12,692 nucleotides of DNA from a bacterium (GTDB lineage: Bacteria > Babelota > Babeliae > Babelales > RVW-14), in the NCBI GenBank assembly GCA_023249935.1, contig JAHFBQ010000036.1:1627-14318 (forward strand), read 5' to 3'. The notes beneath the pieces were generated by a model. The model made no database searches. It was given only the letters and a program-made list of their open reading frames with translations, and had not been told where the DNA came from. Positions 1-7,568 of this stretch are shown here, in pieces. The position numbers and the translations under genes are program-made. Numbering within the stretch: position 1 is the stretch's first letter; the number at the start of each line of letters is the position of its first letter.

Positions 1-789
1 GCTACAAAAAATTTTTTCTTAGCACTTGTTACTATGTTGCGTCATTTCCCGTGGGTTATCAGCGTAGATCTGTTCTGTGTAGCTCTTTTTGGCGGTAAGA
101 TTATTGGGTTTATGATCAAGGCGCTAGGGAAACAACCAGTCACGTTGCATCCGCTACTCGCAATCTCCATGCTTTCAATTGGTGTTATGACATTTTTAAT
201 GCAGGTATTTTTTGTACTTTTCTTGCGGCGCGATCATTTTCTACTTAACCCGCGCGTATACATCCAGACCTATGTTTTTAAGTACGTACAGTTTGTGTTT
301 TTTGTTGCATTTGTAACGACACTAGTGCGGCTTGTGCTTTTTGCAGGCGGTGTTGTGCAGATGCCTCAGGTACCAGAGCTTGTGCTCTTTCTGATCAAAA
401 CCTTTGAAGTTTTAGCGTTGTTTTTTTGGCTCGATTCTGCTCATACGATTAAATCGCTTATGCGTTCTTTTGAGCGTTCTGCAAACTTATTGGTGTACAC
501 CTTGCCGTTTATGCTTTTTGTGGCTGCGCTATCATTTGGCATCTTGGCATTACTAGTCGGTGCTGTGCTTGGTTGGGACAAGGTATTACAGGCGCCGTAT
601 GCGCTGGCCTCATTTATAGAATTTTTTGTTGAATTTGGTAAAGAACCTGCGCTGTGGCAAGTGCTTGCCATAAAATATGGGCGCTTCATTATCGATGGGC
701 TGACTGTTGCTTTCTTGTACACCTGGTATCGCCGTAAGCGGGGCGTTATGTATGCTGCGCTCATGTTTGAGGAGTCGGCAAGTACATGA
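1..789 (+). CDS. Polytopic membrane protein of unknown function, probably 5'-partial
   Basis: I do not recognise this protein. The frame is open to the left edge of the window. The first in-window ATG is at 34, but no purine-rich ribosome binding site precedes it, so the true start probably lies upstream. From the ATG there are 251 residues, very rich in Phe, Leu and Val, with about six hydrophobic segments (roughly residues 8-30, 42-65, 84-105, 115-135, 153-180 and 215-232) and a short basic stretch (YRRKRG) near the C-terminus. This is the pattern of an inner-membrane protein. No catalytic motif is visible. Its stop overlaps the start of the acyltransferase gene by 4 bp (ATGA), which indicates translational coupling and one operon. 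A role in the envelope is inferred only from the neighbours. Confidence 0.75.
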   Translation, partial: ATKNFFLALVTMLRHFPWVISVDLFCVALFGGKIIGFMIKALGKQPVTLHPLLAISMLSIGVMTFLMQVFFVLFLRRDHFLLNPRVYIQTYVFKYVQFVFFVAFVTTLVRLVLFAGGVVQMPQVPELVLFLIKTFEVLALFFWLDSAHTIKSLMRSFERSANLLVYTLPFMLFVAALSFGILALLVGAVLGWDKVLQAPYALASFIEFFVEFGKEPALWQVLAIKYGRFIIDGLTVAFLYTWYRRKRGVMYAALMFEESAST

Positions 790-1538
790 AGCTTTGTGCA
801 TTTTTTTACAATTTTCGAGCCTGTGCCACGTTCATTGCACTGACACCCATTTTTATTATTCTAGCAGTACCGATAATTTTTTTGCCTCCTTCGTGGCGCT
901 ATGCCAGCCGCTGGTATTATGGTGTTGGGCACTACTGCTCGCGCATTTTTTTGCGCGCTGCGGGTATATCTTTTCATCTTGAAGGCAAGGAAAAGCTTGA
1001 TGCGCTGACTACCACGCCGGCGGTGATTGTTATTAACCACCAATCGTGTCTCGATGCATTCATCGTAGAAATGTTGTTGGGCTGTCAACCTCGTATAGCT
1101 TTTTCAAATGATTATTCTAGAGCTCCGCTGCTAGGAACGATTCTACGCCGTATGCATGTGATTGTTGGGCGTTCCTCTGTACGTAGCAGCAATGCGGCGC
1201 TTGATAAGGCGATCGATCTTGCTAAAACTCATGGCAACCACGTGGTAATTTTTCCAGAGGGGACGCGGCATGCTGATGGTCATGTGCATAAGTTTTATCG
1301 AGGGTTTACTGTACTTGCCGAGCAACTTAATCGCCCGGTCGTTCCAATTTTTTGTCATGGCATGCACAAAATTATGCCCAAGGGTTCTTCTTGTATGAAA
1401 CAGCGTAAAGAACCTGTTTTCATTCGAGTGGGAGATCAGTTTGTTTTTGATCCGGCCACGCAGACGCGGGAGGAATTTCTGGAGAAAGTTCACAATTGGT
1501 TTATACTAGAGGCTGGTCGAGTTAACCAAAACCAATAA
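786..1538 (+). CDS. plsC: 1-acyl-sn-glycerol-3-phosphate acyltransferase (PlsC/LPLAT family)
   Basis: This enzyme is expected to transfer a fatty acyl group to the sn-2 position of lysophosphatidic acid, giving phosphatidic acid at the inner membrane. The 250-residue length is normal for PlsC. A hydrophobic N-terminal anchor spans about residues 15-34. Block I is NHQSCLD with the catalytic HX4D pair at H85 and D90. Block III is FPEGTR at 156-161, and block IV is the VVPIF stretch near 185-189, so all the expected active-site elements are intact. GAGGAG at 769-774 precedes the ATG, which overlaps the stop of the upstream membrane protein gene. The bat genes begin 24 bp after its stop, so it is probably cotranscribed with them. 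The exact acceptor (lysophosphatidate or another lysolipid) cannot be settled from sequence. Confidence 0.92.
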   Translation: MKLCAFFYNFRACATFIALTPIFIILAVPIIFLPPSWRYASRWYYGVGHYCSRIFLRAAGISFHLEGKEKLDALTTTPAVIVINHQSCLDAFIVEMLLGCQPRIAFSNDYSRAPLLGTILRRMHVIVGRSSVRSSNAALDKAIDLAKTHGNHVVIFPEGTRHADGHVHKFYRGFTVLAEQLNRPVVPIFCHGMHKIMPKGSSCMKQRKEPVFIRVGDQFVFDPATQTREEFLEKVHNWFILEAGRVNQNQ

Positions 1539-1562
1539 TCTATTGATTGCTGGAGCAGAACC

Positions 1563-2558
1563 ATGTTTTTGCGTTTTGCCTACCCATTCTTGCTGTGGGT
1601 GCTGTTGCCTGTCTTTATCGTAGCGGTGATCTACCGCATCAAATTTTATCGTTATCCTCGTTATGTTTTTCCACTCAGTTCGTTTTTTGTGGCGAGTGGA
1701 TTTTCTGGTCGCTACTCTTACCGGCGGTATGTGCTGTTCGTTTTGCGAGCTGTTTCGTTATTTCTGCTTATTATTTTTGCGGCACGTCCGCAGTGGGTAG
1801 ATGAACGTTCTACGGTGAATGTGAATGGTGTCGATATCATGATTGCACTCGATGTGTCAGGCAGTATGCAGCTGGTTGATGATCTTAAAGATCCGCAACA
1901 GCGCATAGAGGTAGCAAAGAAAGAAGCGATTCGTTTTGTTGATAAACGTTCAAGCGATCCGATTGGTCTCGTGCTTTTTGGTGCGGATGCGATTTCGCGT
2001 TGTCCGCTTACGCTGGATAAACAAATTCTTAAAGACATGATTGGGCGTATTGAGCTTGGTGTCATTAATCCAAATGGGACTTCTCTTGGTACCGGGCTTT
2101 CTGTAGCATTGAATCGGCTTAAAAATTCTAAAGCAAAAAGTCGTATCGTTGTCCTTTTGACCGATGGGCAGCCGTCACCGCAGACCGATATGATCGATCC
2201 TGTTCATGCTATTGATTTGGCAAAGCAGCTTGGCATTAAGGTATACACGATAGGTATCGGTAGTGAGAGTGGTGGGTATGCATCTTTCGCAGGTGTTGGC
2301 ATGAGGCATGTTCCAGATTCAATCAATGCAGGGCTTCTCGAAAGAATTGCGAAAGAAACTGGGGGGCAGTTTTTTAGGGCGCAAAATCCAAAAGATATGC
2401 GTGCCGTCTATGATAAGATTGATCAGCTTGAAAAAACAGAGATTGAAACCAATCTTTTTCACAATTACTATGAAGCGTTTTTACATTTCATCTGGCTGGT
2501 GTTTCTCCTCATTGCTGTGGAGTATGGCTTGCGGCTATTTTTGTGGCGAGGGATGTAG
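1563..2558 (+). CDS. batA: BatA: membrane-anchored von Willebrand factor A protein
   Basis: BatA-family proteins are inner-membrane proteins with a metal-binding VWA domain facing the periplasm. They act with the other Bat proteins in an envelope complex linked in different bacteria to aerotolerance or stress. This 331-residue protein has two N-terminal membrane segments (about 7-24 and 56-73), a VWA domain (about 90-285) and a C-terminal membrane segment (about 305-324). The MIDAS metal site is intact: DVSGS (D97, S99, S101), the Thr of NGTSLGTG (T173) and the Asp of LLTDG (D201). GGAG at 1552-1555 lies 7 bp before the ATG. batB follows after 3 bp. The order VWA-VWA-TPR-BatD-TPR/SH3 identifies this as the first Bat protein. 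Confidence 0.93.
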   Translation: MFLRFAYPFLLWVLLPVFIVAVIYRIKFYRYPRYVFPLSSFFVASGFSGRYSYRRYVLFVLRAVSLFLLIIFAARPQWVDERSTVNVNGVDIMIALDVSGSMQLVDDLKDPQQRIEVAKKEAIRFVDKRSSDPIGLVLFGADAISRCPLTLDKQILKDMIGRIELGVINPNGTSLGTGLSVALNRLKNSKAKSRIVVLLTDGQPSPQTDMIDPVHAIDLAKQLGIKVYTIGIGSESGGYASFAGVGMRHVPDSINAGLLERIAKETGGQFFRAQNPKDMRAVYDKIDQLEKTEIETNLFHNYYEAFLHFIWLVFLLIAVEYGLRLFLWRGM

Positions 2559-2561
2559 GCT

Positions 2562-3566
2562 ATGACCGATTTATTTGGTATTCATTGGGCAAGTATTGAT
2601 CGTATTGTTTTGCTTCCACTCGTTGGTGTTATTATTTTTTTACTGCTCAAGCATCTACGGCATCGTCTTAGTGTTGCAAAGCAGCTAACACATACACGTC
2701 ACGAGGGCATGTTTTTACAAAATTTTTCTGCGCTACGAGAGCGGTATAAATTTTTTCTTGGCGCCGCGGCCTTAGTGCTCACCTTTTTTGCGATGCTCCT
2801 GCCTCAATGGGGTAAGCATGATGAACAAATCGTGCAAGAAGGGCGTGATGTACTTCTTGTACTTGATATTTCTCGTAGCATGCTTGCACAAGATTTGCGG
2901 CCAAGTCGACTGATGTTTGCAAAGCTTAAGATTCGTACGTTGCTCAGCAAGCTTAAGGCTGAGCGCGTTGGATTGATTCTTTTCTCTGGTAGCGCCTTTG
3001 TGCATTGTCCGTTGACGGCTGATTACAAGGCGTTTCTTCTTTTTCTCGACCAGGTAGAAGTTGAGCAGTTTTCGCTTGGTACTACGGCGATTGATAGGGC
3101 GCTTCTGGAGGCGGTGCAACTTTTTGCTCAATCCAAAGATCGCAAAAATAAACTTGTTGTACTGATGACCGATGGTGAAGATTTTTCACAAGATCTTGAG
3201 CAGGTCAAACGTGTTTCAGCTGAGCAGGGAATTACACTGTTTGCTATGGGGGTTGGTACTATTGAGGGAGCGCCGGTGCCAAAATTTGATCGAAGTGGTA
3301 ATCAAATTGGTCATGAAACAGATGCCAGCGGCGGCGTTGCTATGACGAAGCTTAATGAGCCGTTGTTGCAGGGTATGGCGCAAGCATTGAAGGGATATTA
3401 CATGAAAATGCGCCAAGATGATGGTGATCTTGATGAGCTTGTTAGCATCGTCCAGCGTTACGAAAAAGAACAATTCTCTGAGCAGAAGGTGTCGCTGTAT
3501 GAGCATCAGTACCACTGGTTTCTGCTGTTTGCGTTTATATGTCTATTGATTGAATGGTTGTTGTAG
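2562..3566 (+). CDS. batB: BatB: second membrane-anchored VWA protein of the Bat operon
   Basis: This 334-residue protein has the same plan as BatA: membrane segments near residues 14-30 and 62-80, a VWA domain (about 95-300) and a C-terminal membrane segment (about 318-333). The MIDAS residues are present: DISRS (D102, S104, S106), T174 or T175 in the LGTTA turn, and D204 in MTDGED. The FSGSAFVHCPLT and GTIEGAPVP stretches are typical of the BatB branch and separate it from BatA. The start lies 3 bp after the batA stop, with purines (GAGGGA) supplied by the end of batA. BatA and BatB may pair in the membrane, but that is inferred from the family. It is followed directly by the batC frame. 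Confidence 0.93.
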   Translation: MTDLFGIHWASIDRIVLLPLVGVIIFLLLKHLRHRLSVAKQLTHTRHEGMFLQNFSALRERYKFFLGAAALVLTFFAMLLPQWGKHDEQIVQEGRDVLLVLDISRSMLAQDLRPSRLMFAKLKIRTLLSKLKAERVGLILFSGSAFVHCPLTADYKAFLLFLDQVEVEQFSLGTTAIDRALLEAVQLFAQSKDRKNKLVVLMTDGEDFSQDLEQVKRVSAEQGITLFAMGVGTIEGAPVPKFDRSGNQIGHETDASGGVAMTKLNEPLLQGMAQALKGYYMKMRQDDGDLDELVSIVQRYEKEQFSEQKVSLYEHQYHWFLLFAFICLLIEWLL

Positions 3567-3610
3567 GTGATATCGATGGACCAGATAAGAAATAAAATTT
3601 CGACTAGTAC

Positions 3611-3643
3611 GTCGTCCCGGCGAAGGCCGGGATCCGGGTTTCT
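3611..3643. repeat. GC-rich palindromic repeat inserted between batB and batC
   Basis: The core is a perfect 7-bp stem, TCCCGGC at 3615-3621 and GCCGGGA at 3626-3632, with a GAAG loop, in a longer unit running on into GATCCGGG. This is the widespread bacterial repeat type whose relatives read GTCATCCCGGCGAAAGCCGG. It breaks the otherwise tight packing of the bat operon and leaves about 105 bp between the batB stop and the preferred batC start. It is open in the batC frame, where it would read RRRPGSG. It is related in style to the copies near 7408-7548 and 8481-8507, but its loop belongs to a different subtype. Confidence 0.75.
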
Positions 3644-3671
3644 CTGTGATTTGTTATTGGGTAATTTTTCT

Positions 3672-4820
3672 ATGAAAATACTACAAATTTTGTTTATTGT
3701 TACATTTTCTTGCCAGCAGCTTGCTGCTTGGGAGTGGCCGTGGAACAAAAAACAATCGATTAATGATAAGCAGCTTGCGTTACAACGAAAACAAATCAAT
3801 GATCCGACAAATCCGTACATAAATTTTAATGCCGGTGTTGCTGCGTATAAAAAGCAACAGTTCGATGCGGCTGCGGCAAGCTTTGAGCGAGCAGTTCAGT
3901 ATGCACCTGAAAAAAAACTTATTTTTAAAAAGCAGGCTCATTTCAATGCTGGGCGTACTGAGTATCGTCGAGCGCTTGGAGCTGTTGGGTCTTCGTGGGA
4001 AAAAGAAAAGCCTTCTGATGAAGTTTTGGATAAAGCAATTGATCTTACAGACCGCTCAATAAAACAATTTGAAGCAGTGCTGGTATTAGAGGCCGCACAT
4101 CAAGCGGCAAAGAAAGTTAAGGAAGAGGTCGAGGCTTTTCGGCACAAATTGTTAGCAAAGAAATATGAAAAAGATAAGCCAAAAGACAACAAGCTTGATG
4201 ACAAAAATAAGCAGCAGCAAGGCGATGGCAACAATAACCAACAAGGTGACGGGCAAGGGGATCAAGATCAGCAGTCTGGTGGCAAACAGGGTAATAACGG
4301 CGGGCAGCAGGGTAAAGATAAGCGTGATGCCGGCAACCAAGAAGATGAAAAAAATAAAGATAAAAACAACCAAGATGATCAAAAAGATCAGGGTGATAAA
4401 GCCGGGCAAGATGGCAAACAAGATAAGCAGAAATCATCCGGTAATTCTGGAGATCAAAAGCAACATGAGAAGGGCGATGAACGGTCACAGCAGCCTGGAT
4501 CTGATGGTCGAGATGAGCAGGGAGAGAAAAAGTCCGGTGACAAGTCTGGAGAAAAAGAGGACAAGCAAAAAGCTGGCGGCGGTAAAGGTGACAAGCAAGA
4601 TGGTAAAGATGAGCAATCTGCTCAGGAACCTATGCAGGGCGCTGCTGCAGGAGAAGAGCAGGCTGGAGATGAGTCTGCAGAGCGTATGCTTGATGTGCAC
4701 TCTCAAGCGCTGCTGGACAGAGCAGAGCGTGCTGCTACCGATGCGCAGAAGCGTGCAATGGCGTACGATCTGATGAAAATGGGTAGGGGTAATGCTGGAG
4801 GGAATCAGAAACCATGGTAG
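3672..4820 (+). CDS. batC: BatC: exported TPR protein with long charged low-complexity tail
   Basis: From the ATG at 3672 the protein has 382 residues. It begins with a Sec signal peptide (MKILQILFIVTFSCQQLAA), then a TPR region (about 47-160, with INFNAGVAAYKKQQFDAAAA as the clearest repeat), a Lys/Asp/Gln/Gly-rich low-complexity stretch (about 165-315) and a final amphipathic helix (about 336-372). This is the usual BatC architecture, although the tail is long. It probably acts as a periplasmic partner or scaffold of BatA and BatB. The frame is open upstream: a GTG at 3567, directly after the batB stop, or an ATG at 3576 with AGGTGA 5 bp before it, would add 32-35 residues that cross a palindromic repeat. 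I prefer 3672 because it places the signal peptide at the N-terminus, although its ribosome binding site (GGG at 3659-3661) is weak. Confidence 0.85.
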   Translation: MKILQILFIVTFSCQQLAAWEWPWNKKQSINDKQLALQRKQINDPTNPYINFNAGVAAYKKQQFDAAAASFERAVQYAPEKKLIFKKQAHFNAGRTEYRRALGAVGSSWEKEKPSDEVLDKAIDLTDRSIKQFEAVLVLEAAHQAAKKVKEEVEAFRHKLLAKKYEKDKPKDNKLDDKNKQQQGDGNNNQQGDGQGDQDQQSGGKQGNNGGQQGKDKRDAGNQEDEKNKDKNNQDDQKDQGDKAGQDGKQDKQKSSGNSGDQKQHEKGDERSQQPGSDGRDEQGEKKSGDKSGEKEDKQKAGGGKGDKQDGKDEQSAQEPMQGAAAGEEQAGDESAERMLDVHSQALLDRAERAATDAQKRAMAYDLMKMGRGNAGGNQKPW

Positions 4821-6574
4821 GAATATCTATGCAGAAAGTGCTGCAGGTAAGTTTTTTGATGTTGTGTAGTTTCGTGCATGCCATTGAAGTGAATGTGTCA
4901 TTGCCTGATCTTGAAAAGACAAAAGATGCTTCTGGGCAAGAAGTTTTTGTTGTAGAAATCGGTGAGCTATTTGGCATTGTTATTGAAATTAGTGCAAGTG
5001 GCGAAGCGGTTGATGAGGTCTCGTTGCCCGGTCTTAATGCGTTTGATGTTGTTGGCAAGGGTGAGGGAGACAGCTCGACAATGATCAACGGCAAAGTAAC
5101 ATCTACAAGAACAATTACGTTGCAGGCTAAGAGTAACAAACTTGGGCTTCATAAATTAGGTCCTGTTGAGGTACGATCTGGTGGTAAGTCGGTGACTGGC
5201 AAGGAGATATACTGCCGTGTTGGACCGAAAAGTGTATCTGCTTCAAATGCCAGGAACAAAGAGCAGCTTGAAGGGGAACTTGTTATCCCTAAAAGTGAAG
5301 TGTATTGGGGAGAGCCTTTTGATTTGACTGTGCGATACATAGCGCATGAGCCTATTTACCAACTGCAACCGGATATTCCAGAGCAGGCGCACTTTTTAGT
5401 TAAGGGAGTTCAGGAGCGTGGTTCTCGTGAAATTTTGCGTAACGGCAAATTAACGCGTGTCTATGAGTTTGTTGTTACGTATCTTCCCATAAAGACCGGT
5501 GTTGTGAATATTGGTCCTATGCCGGTGCATTACACGGTTAAATCTAAACGTCAGCGGCAGATGGGCGGATTCGATCTTTTTTTTGGTCCTCAGGTAGAGC
5601 AGAAAGAGGCTACGGCTCCGGCGATACAGATGCGTGTTAGGGAGCTACCAAAGCATAAGAAGAAAACATCACTTGTTGGTCAGATGACTGAATTTGTGCT
5701 TTCTGTTGATAAGCCGACGGTGCAGGTAAATGATCCAATTAAGCTACAGGTGATGTTTTCAGGGAAAGGCAATCTTGACTTTGTAGAGGAGTTGCCGCTT
5801 GATCTTCCTGCTGGTTGCAAAATGTATAAAGCAAAAACTTCAATGGATTCTATTCCTGGTGGTAATGGAGTAATGGCAAAAACAATTGAGTATGTGCTGC
5901 AAATCAATAAATCAGGACAAGTTGTGATTCCTGCCCAAGAATTGTTGTACTTCGATCCTGAAGCGGCGGCCTATAAAACAATAACTTCAAATGCTGTAGA
6001 GCTTTTTTTGACTGGCGATGTGGTCGAGCAACCTAAGAAAAGTATTGATGAGCTCGCAAAAGAAGCCAATGACGATGGTGCTCAGAAAAAAGTGAACAAG
6101 GAGCCTGCGTACATTTTTGAGCATGCTGGAAGCACCGCTAGTGCTTTGCCGTGGTGGTTATTTGTACTGTTTATGCTTATGCCAACACTTCTCTATGCTC
6201 GATCTGTAGTAGGTTTTATTGATGAAAAAATTATCAAGCGCTTTAAAAAGCAACCTAAAACGAAAGAGATTATTGAACAGGCAGTTAAAGAGCTTTCTCG
6301 TATCGTGCATGAACGTAAAGTTGAGCAGTTGCATCAATTTTTTATCAAAACTATGGCTATGTTATGGCAATTGCATGAGCAAGATGTTACCGAGCAGGTG
6401 ATTGAGCAGCGTTTAAGTCAATTGGGCTGGGATGAAGAGCGGCTTAAGGATTTTGTTGATTATCTGCATCTGTGTGCAAGTGTACACTTTACTAAGCAGG
6501 GAGTTGGTGAGCAAATGCATGAAGTGTTGTTGAAAAAGTCTCAGTATTGGTTGTTACTTCTTGGCAAAGAGTAG
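4814..6574 (+). CDS. batD: BatD: large exported Bat protein with C-terminal membrane anchor
   Basis: This 586-residue protein matches the BatD (oxygen tolerance) family in size, layout and context. It has an N-terminal signal peptide (about 1-23, ending FVHA), a long extracytoplasmic part made of beta-rich modules (about 24-400; for example the stretch ITLQAKSNKLGLHKLGPVEV and a second KLTRVYEFVVTYLPIKTG block), one membrane segment (about 445-465) and a cytoplasmic helical tail rich in Lys, Glu and Gln (about 470-586). It overlaps the end of batC by 7 bp. GGAGG at 4797-4801 lies 12 bp before the ATG at 4814. An ATG at 4829 with AGGA 6 bp upstream is equally credible and would shorten the protein by 5 residues. 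No enzymatic motif is visible, so a structural role in the Bat complex is inferred. Confidence 0.9.
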   Translation: MVGISMQKVLQVSFLMLCSFVHAIEVNVSLPDLEKTKDASGQEVFVVEIGELFGIVIEISASGEAVDEVSLPGLNAFDVVGKGEGDSSTMINGKVTSTRTITLQAKSNKLGLHKLGPVEVRSGGKSVTGKEIYCRVGPKSVSASNARNKEQLEGELVIPKSEVYWGEPFDLTVRYIAHEPIYQLQPDIPEQAHFLVKGVQERGSREILRNGKLTRVYEFVVTYLPIKTGVVNIGPMPVHYTVKSKRQRQMGGFDLFFGPQVEQKEATAPAIQMRVRELPKHKKKTSLVGQMTEFVLSVDKPTVQVNDPIKLQVMFSGKGNLDFVEELPLDLPAGCKMYKAKTSMDSIPGGNGVMAKTIEYVLQINKSGQVVIPAQELLYFDPEAAAYKTITSNAVELFLTGDVVEQPKKSIDELAKEANDDGAQKKVNKEPAYIFEHAGSTASALPWWLFVLFMLMPTLLYARSVVGFIDEKIIKRFKKQPKTKEIIEQAVKELSRIVHERKVEQLHQFFIKTMAMLWQLHEQDVTEQVIEQRLSQLGWDEERLKDFVDYLHLCASVHFTKQGVGEQMHEVLLKKSQYWLLLLGKE

Positions 6575-6597
6575 CTGTGTCTAAGGGAGTTAAGTAA

Positions 6598-7344
6598 GTG
6601 ACTAAAGTAATAAGAATTCTATTAATGTTTATGTTGTCTACACAGTTGTGTTCTGCGCTTGATGCGCAGGATGGAGATCGTTTTGAGCGCGCTGGTCAAG
6701 CGTATACTCAGATGCATTATCAAGATGCGTACAATCTTTACCAAGAAATTAATAGTCCAACTTCGGTTGTGTATTTCAACATGGGCAATTGTGCATTTAA
6801 ATTAGGGTATACAGGTAGGGCGCTCTGGCACTGGCGGCAGGCAGAAGAGCGCTGGGGGATTTTACATCGTGAGGATCTTCGCGAAAATCTTGAGCTTGCT
6901 CGTGAGAAACTTGGCCATGAGGCCGTCAAAAAAACATTGATTCAATCTGGTCGTGGACTTATAAAAACGATATTGAACATAGCGTCAGCAATACCACTCA
7001 TTCTTGTGCAAATACAATTTCTACTCTTCTGGACGCTGCTCTTTGTCTTTGTCAGAAGTCTTTTGAAAAAAAAGATGCGGTTTCTTGTGCTATTGCTTGG
7101 TGTTGGTGTTTTTATTAATGGTGGATTGTTGATCTATCGTCAAATCCGAGCTATGGATGTGCATGCGATTGTTATTGATGTCAAAGCATTGGTGTATGCA
7201 GGGCCGAGTACAACGTATCAACAAGTGGGTACCTTGATAGAAGGCCAAGAAGTGTTTGTTGATAGACAACGACAAGATTTTTATAAAATACGTGCAAAAG
7301 ATCAATTTGGTTGGGTTGAACGAAAAGCATTAGGGATTATTTAA
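6598..7344 (+). CDS. batE: BatE: TPR, two membrane segments and SH3-like domain
   Basis: The protein of 248 residues starts with GTG, supported by AAGGGAG at 6583-6589, 8 bp upstream. It has a signal peptide (about 1-20), a TPR-like region (about 26-105, including YFNMGNCAFKLGYTGRALWH), two membrane segments (about 130-153 and 161-180) and a C-terminal bacterial SH3-like domain (about 188-246; ALVYAGPSTTYQQVGTLIEG and the closing FGWVERKALG are typical). This is the standard BatE architecture and it closes the bat operon in its usual position. SH3-like domains of this type often bind peptides or cell wall, but no ligand can be named here. The stop codon is followed at once by two small hairpins. 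Confidence 0.9.
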   Translation: MTKVIRILLMFMLSTQLCSALDAQDGDRFERAGQAYTQMHYQDAYNLYQEINSPTSVVYFNMGNCAFKLGYTGRALWHWRQAEERWGILHREDLRENLELAREKLGHEAVKKTLIQSGRGLIKTILNIASAIPLILVQIQFLLFWTLLFVFVRSLLKKKMRFLVLLLGVGVFINGGLLIYRQIRAMDVHAIVIDVKALVYAGPSTTYQQVGTLIEGQEVFVDRQRQDFYKIRAKDQFGWVERKALGII

Positions 7345-7385
7345 GAGGACGATAACCTCTTGTTTAAGGGAATTTTCTAAATTCC
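7343..7385 (+). terminator. Two short hairpins after batE, possible weak operon terminator
   Basis: AAGAGG at 7343-7348 pairs with CCTCTT at 7356-7361 around a 7-nt loop, beginning within the batE stop codon. Just after it GGAATTT at 7369-7375 pairs perfectly with AAATTCC at 7379-7385 around a TCT loop. Neither is followed by a long T-run (the best are TGTTT and a later TTTTA), so termination here would be inefficient or would need Rho. Confidence 0.35.
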
Positions 7386-7407
7386 ATAGCAGTTTTATAC
7401 TAGAAAC

Positions 7408-7548
7408 CTGTCATCCCGGACTTGATTCGGGATCCATGCTAAGAGGTAAAAATGATTTTTGTCTTTGCAGGATAGCGGGGGTCAGCAATGAGAACATAGC
7501 CTATAGTTAGGTCGCAGAATGGATCCCGGATCGAGTCCGGGATGACAG
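7408..7548. repeat. 141-bp inverted-repeat unit with 30-bp palindromic ends (MITE/REP-like)
   Basis: The left arm, 7408-7437, begins CTGTCATCCCGGACTTGATT. The right arm, 7519-7548, begins ATGGATCCCGGATCGAGTCC. The right arm equals the reverse complement of the left arm at 28 of 30 positions. Each arm is also a hairpin by itself, with ATCCCGGA facing TCCGGGAT in the right arm and a near-match with one G-T pair in the left. The 81-bp spacer (7438-7518) has no convincing gene. The layout is that of a non-autonomous REP doublet or a small MITE. The right arm stops 3 bp before the ribosome binding site of the next gene. No transposase is seen in the window. Confidence 0.8.
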
Positions 7549-7568
7549 ATCAGGAGCATTAAAACCAT

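Noticed and set aside
4117..4488. Antisense open frames opposite batC (4117-4488 and 4152-4421)
   Set aside because: They are complements of the same A-rich low-complexity DNA, giving artificial Leu/Ile-rich strings that mimic membrane segments.
4165..4773. A 202-residue plus-strand open frame inside batC
   Set aside because: It lies wholly within the low-complexity part of batC in another frame. Its Lys/Ser/Met/Ile-rich composition is a by-product of the repeated Lys/Asp/Gln codons, and no domain or ribosome binding site is seen.
7438..7518. A small gene in the spacer of the inverted-repeat unit
   Set aside because: No start with a ribosome binding site leads to an open frame of meaningful length.
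7408..7548. CRISPR array or phage attachment site
   Set aside because: There are only two arms, they are inverted and not direct, and there is no regular spacing, cas gene or integrase.
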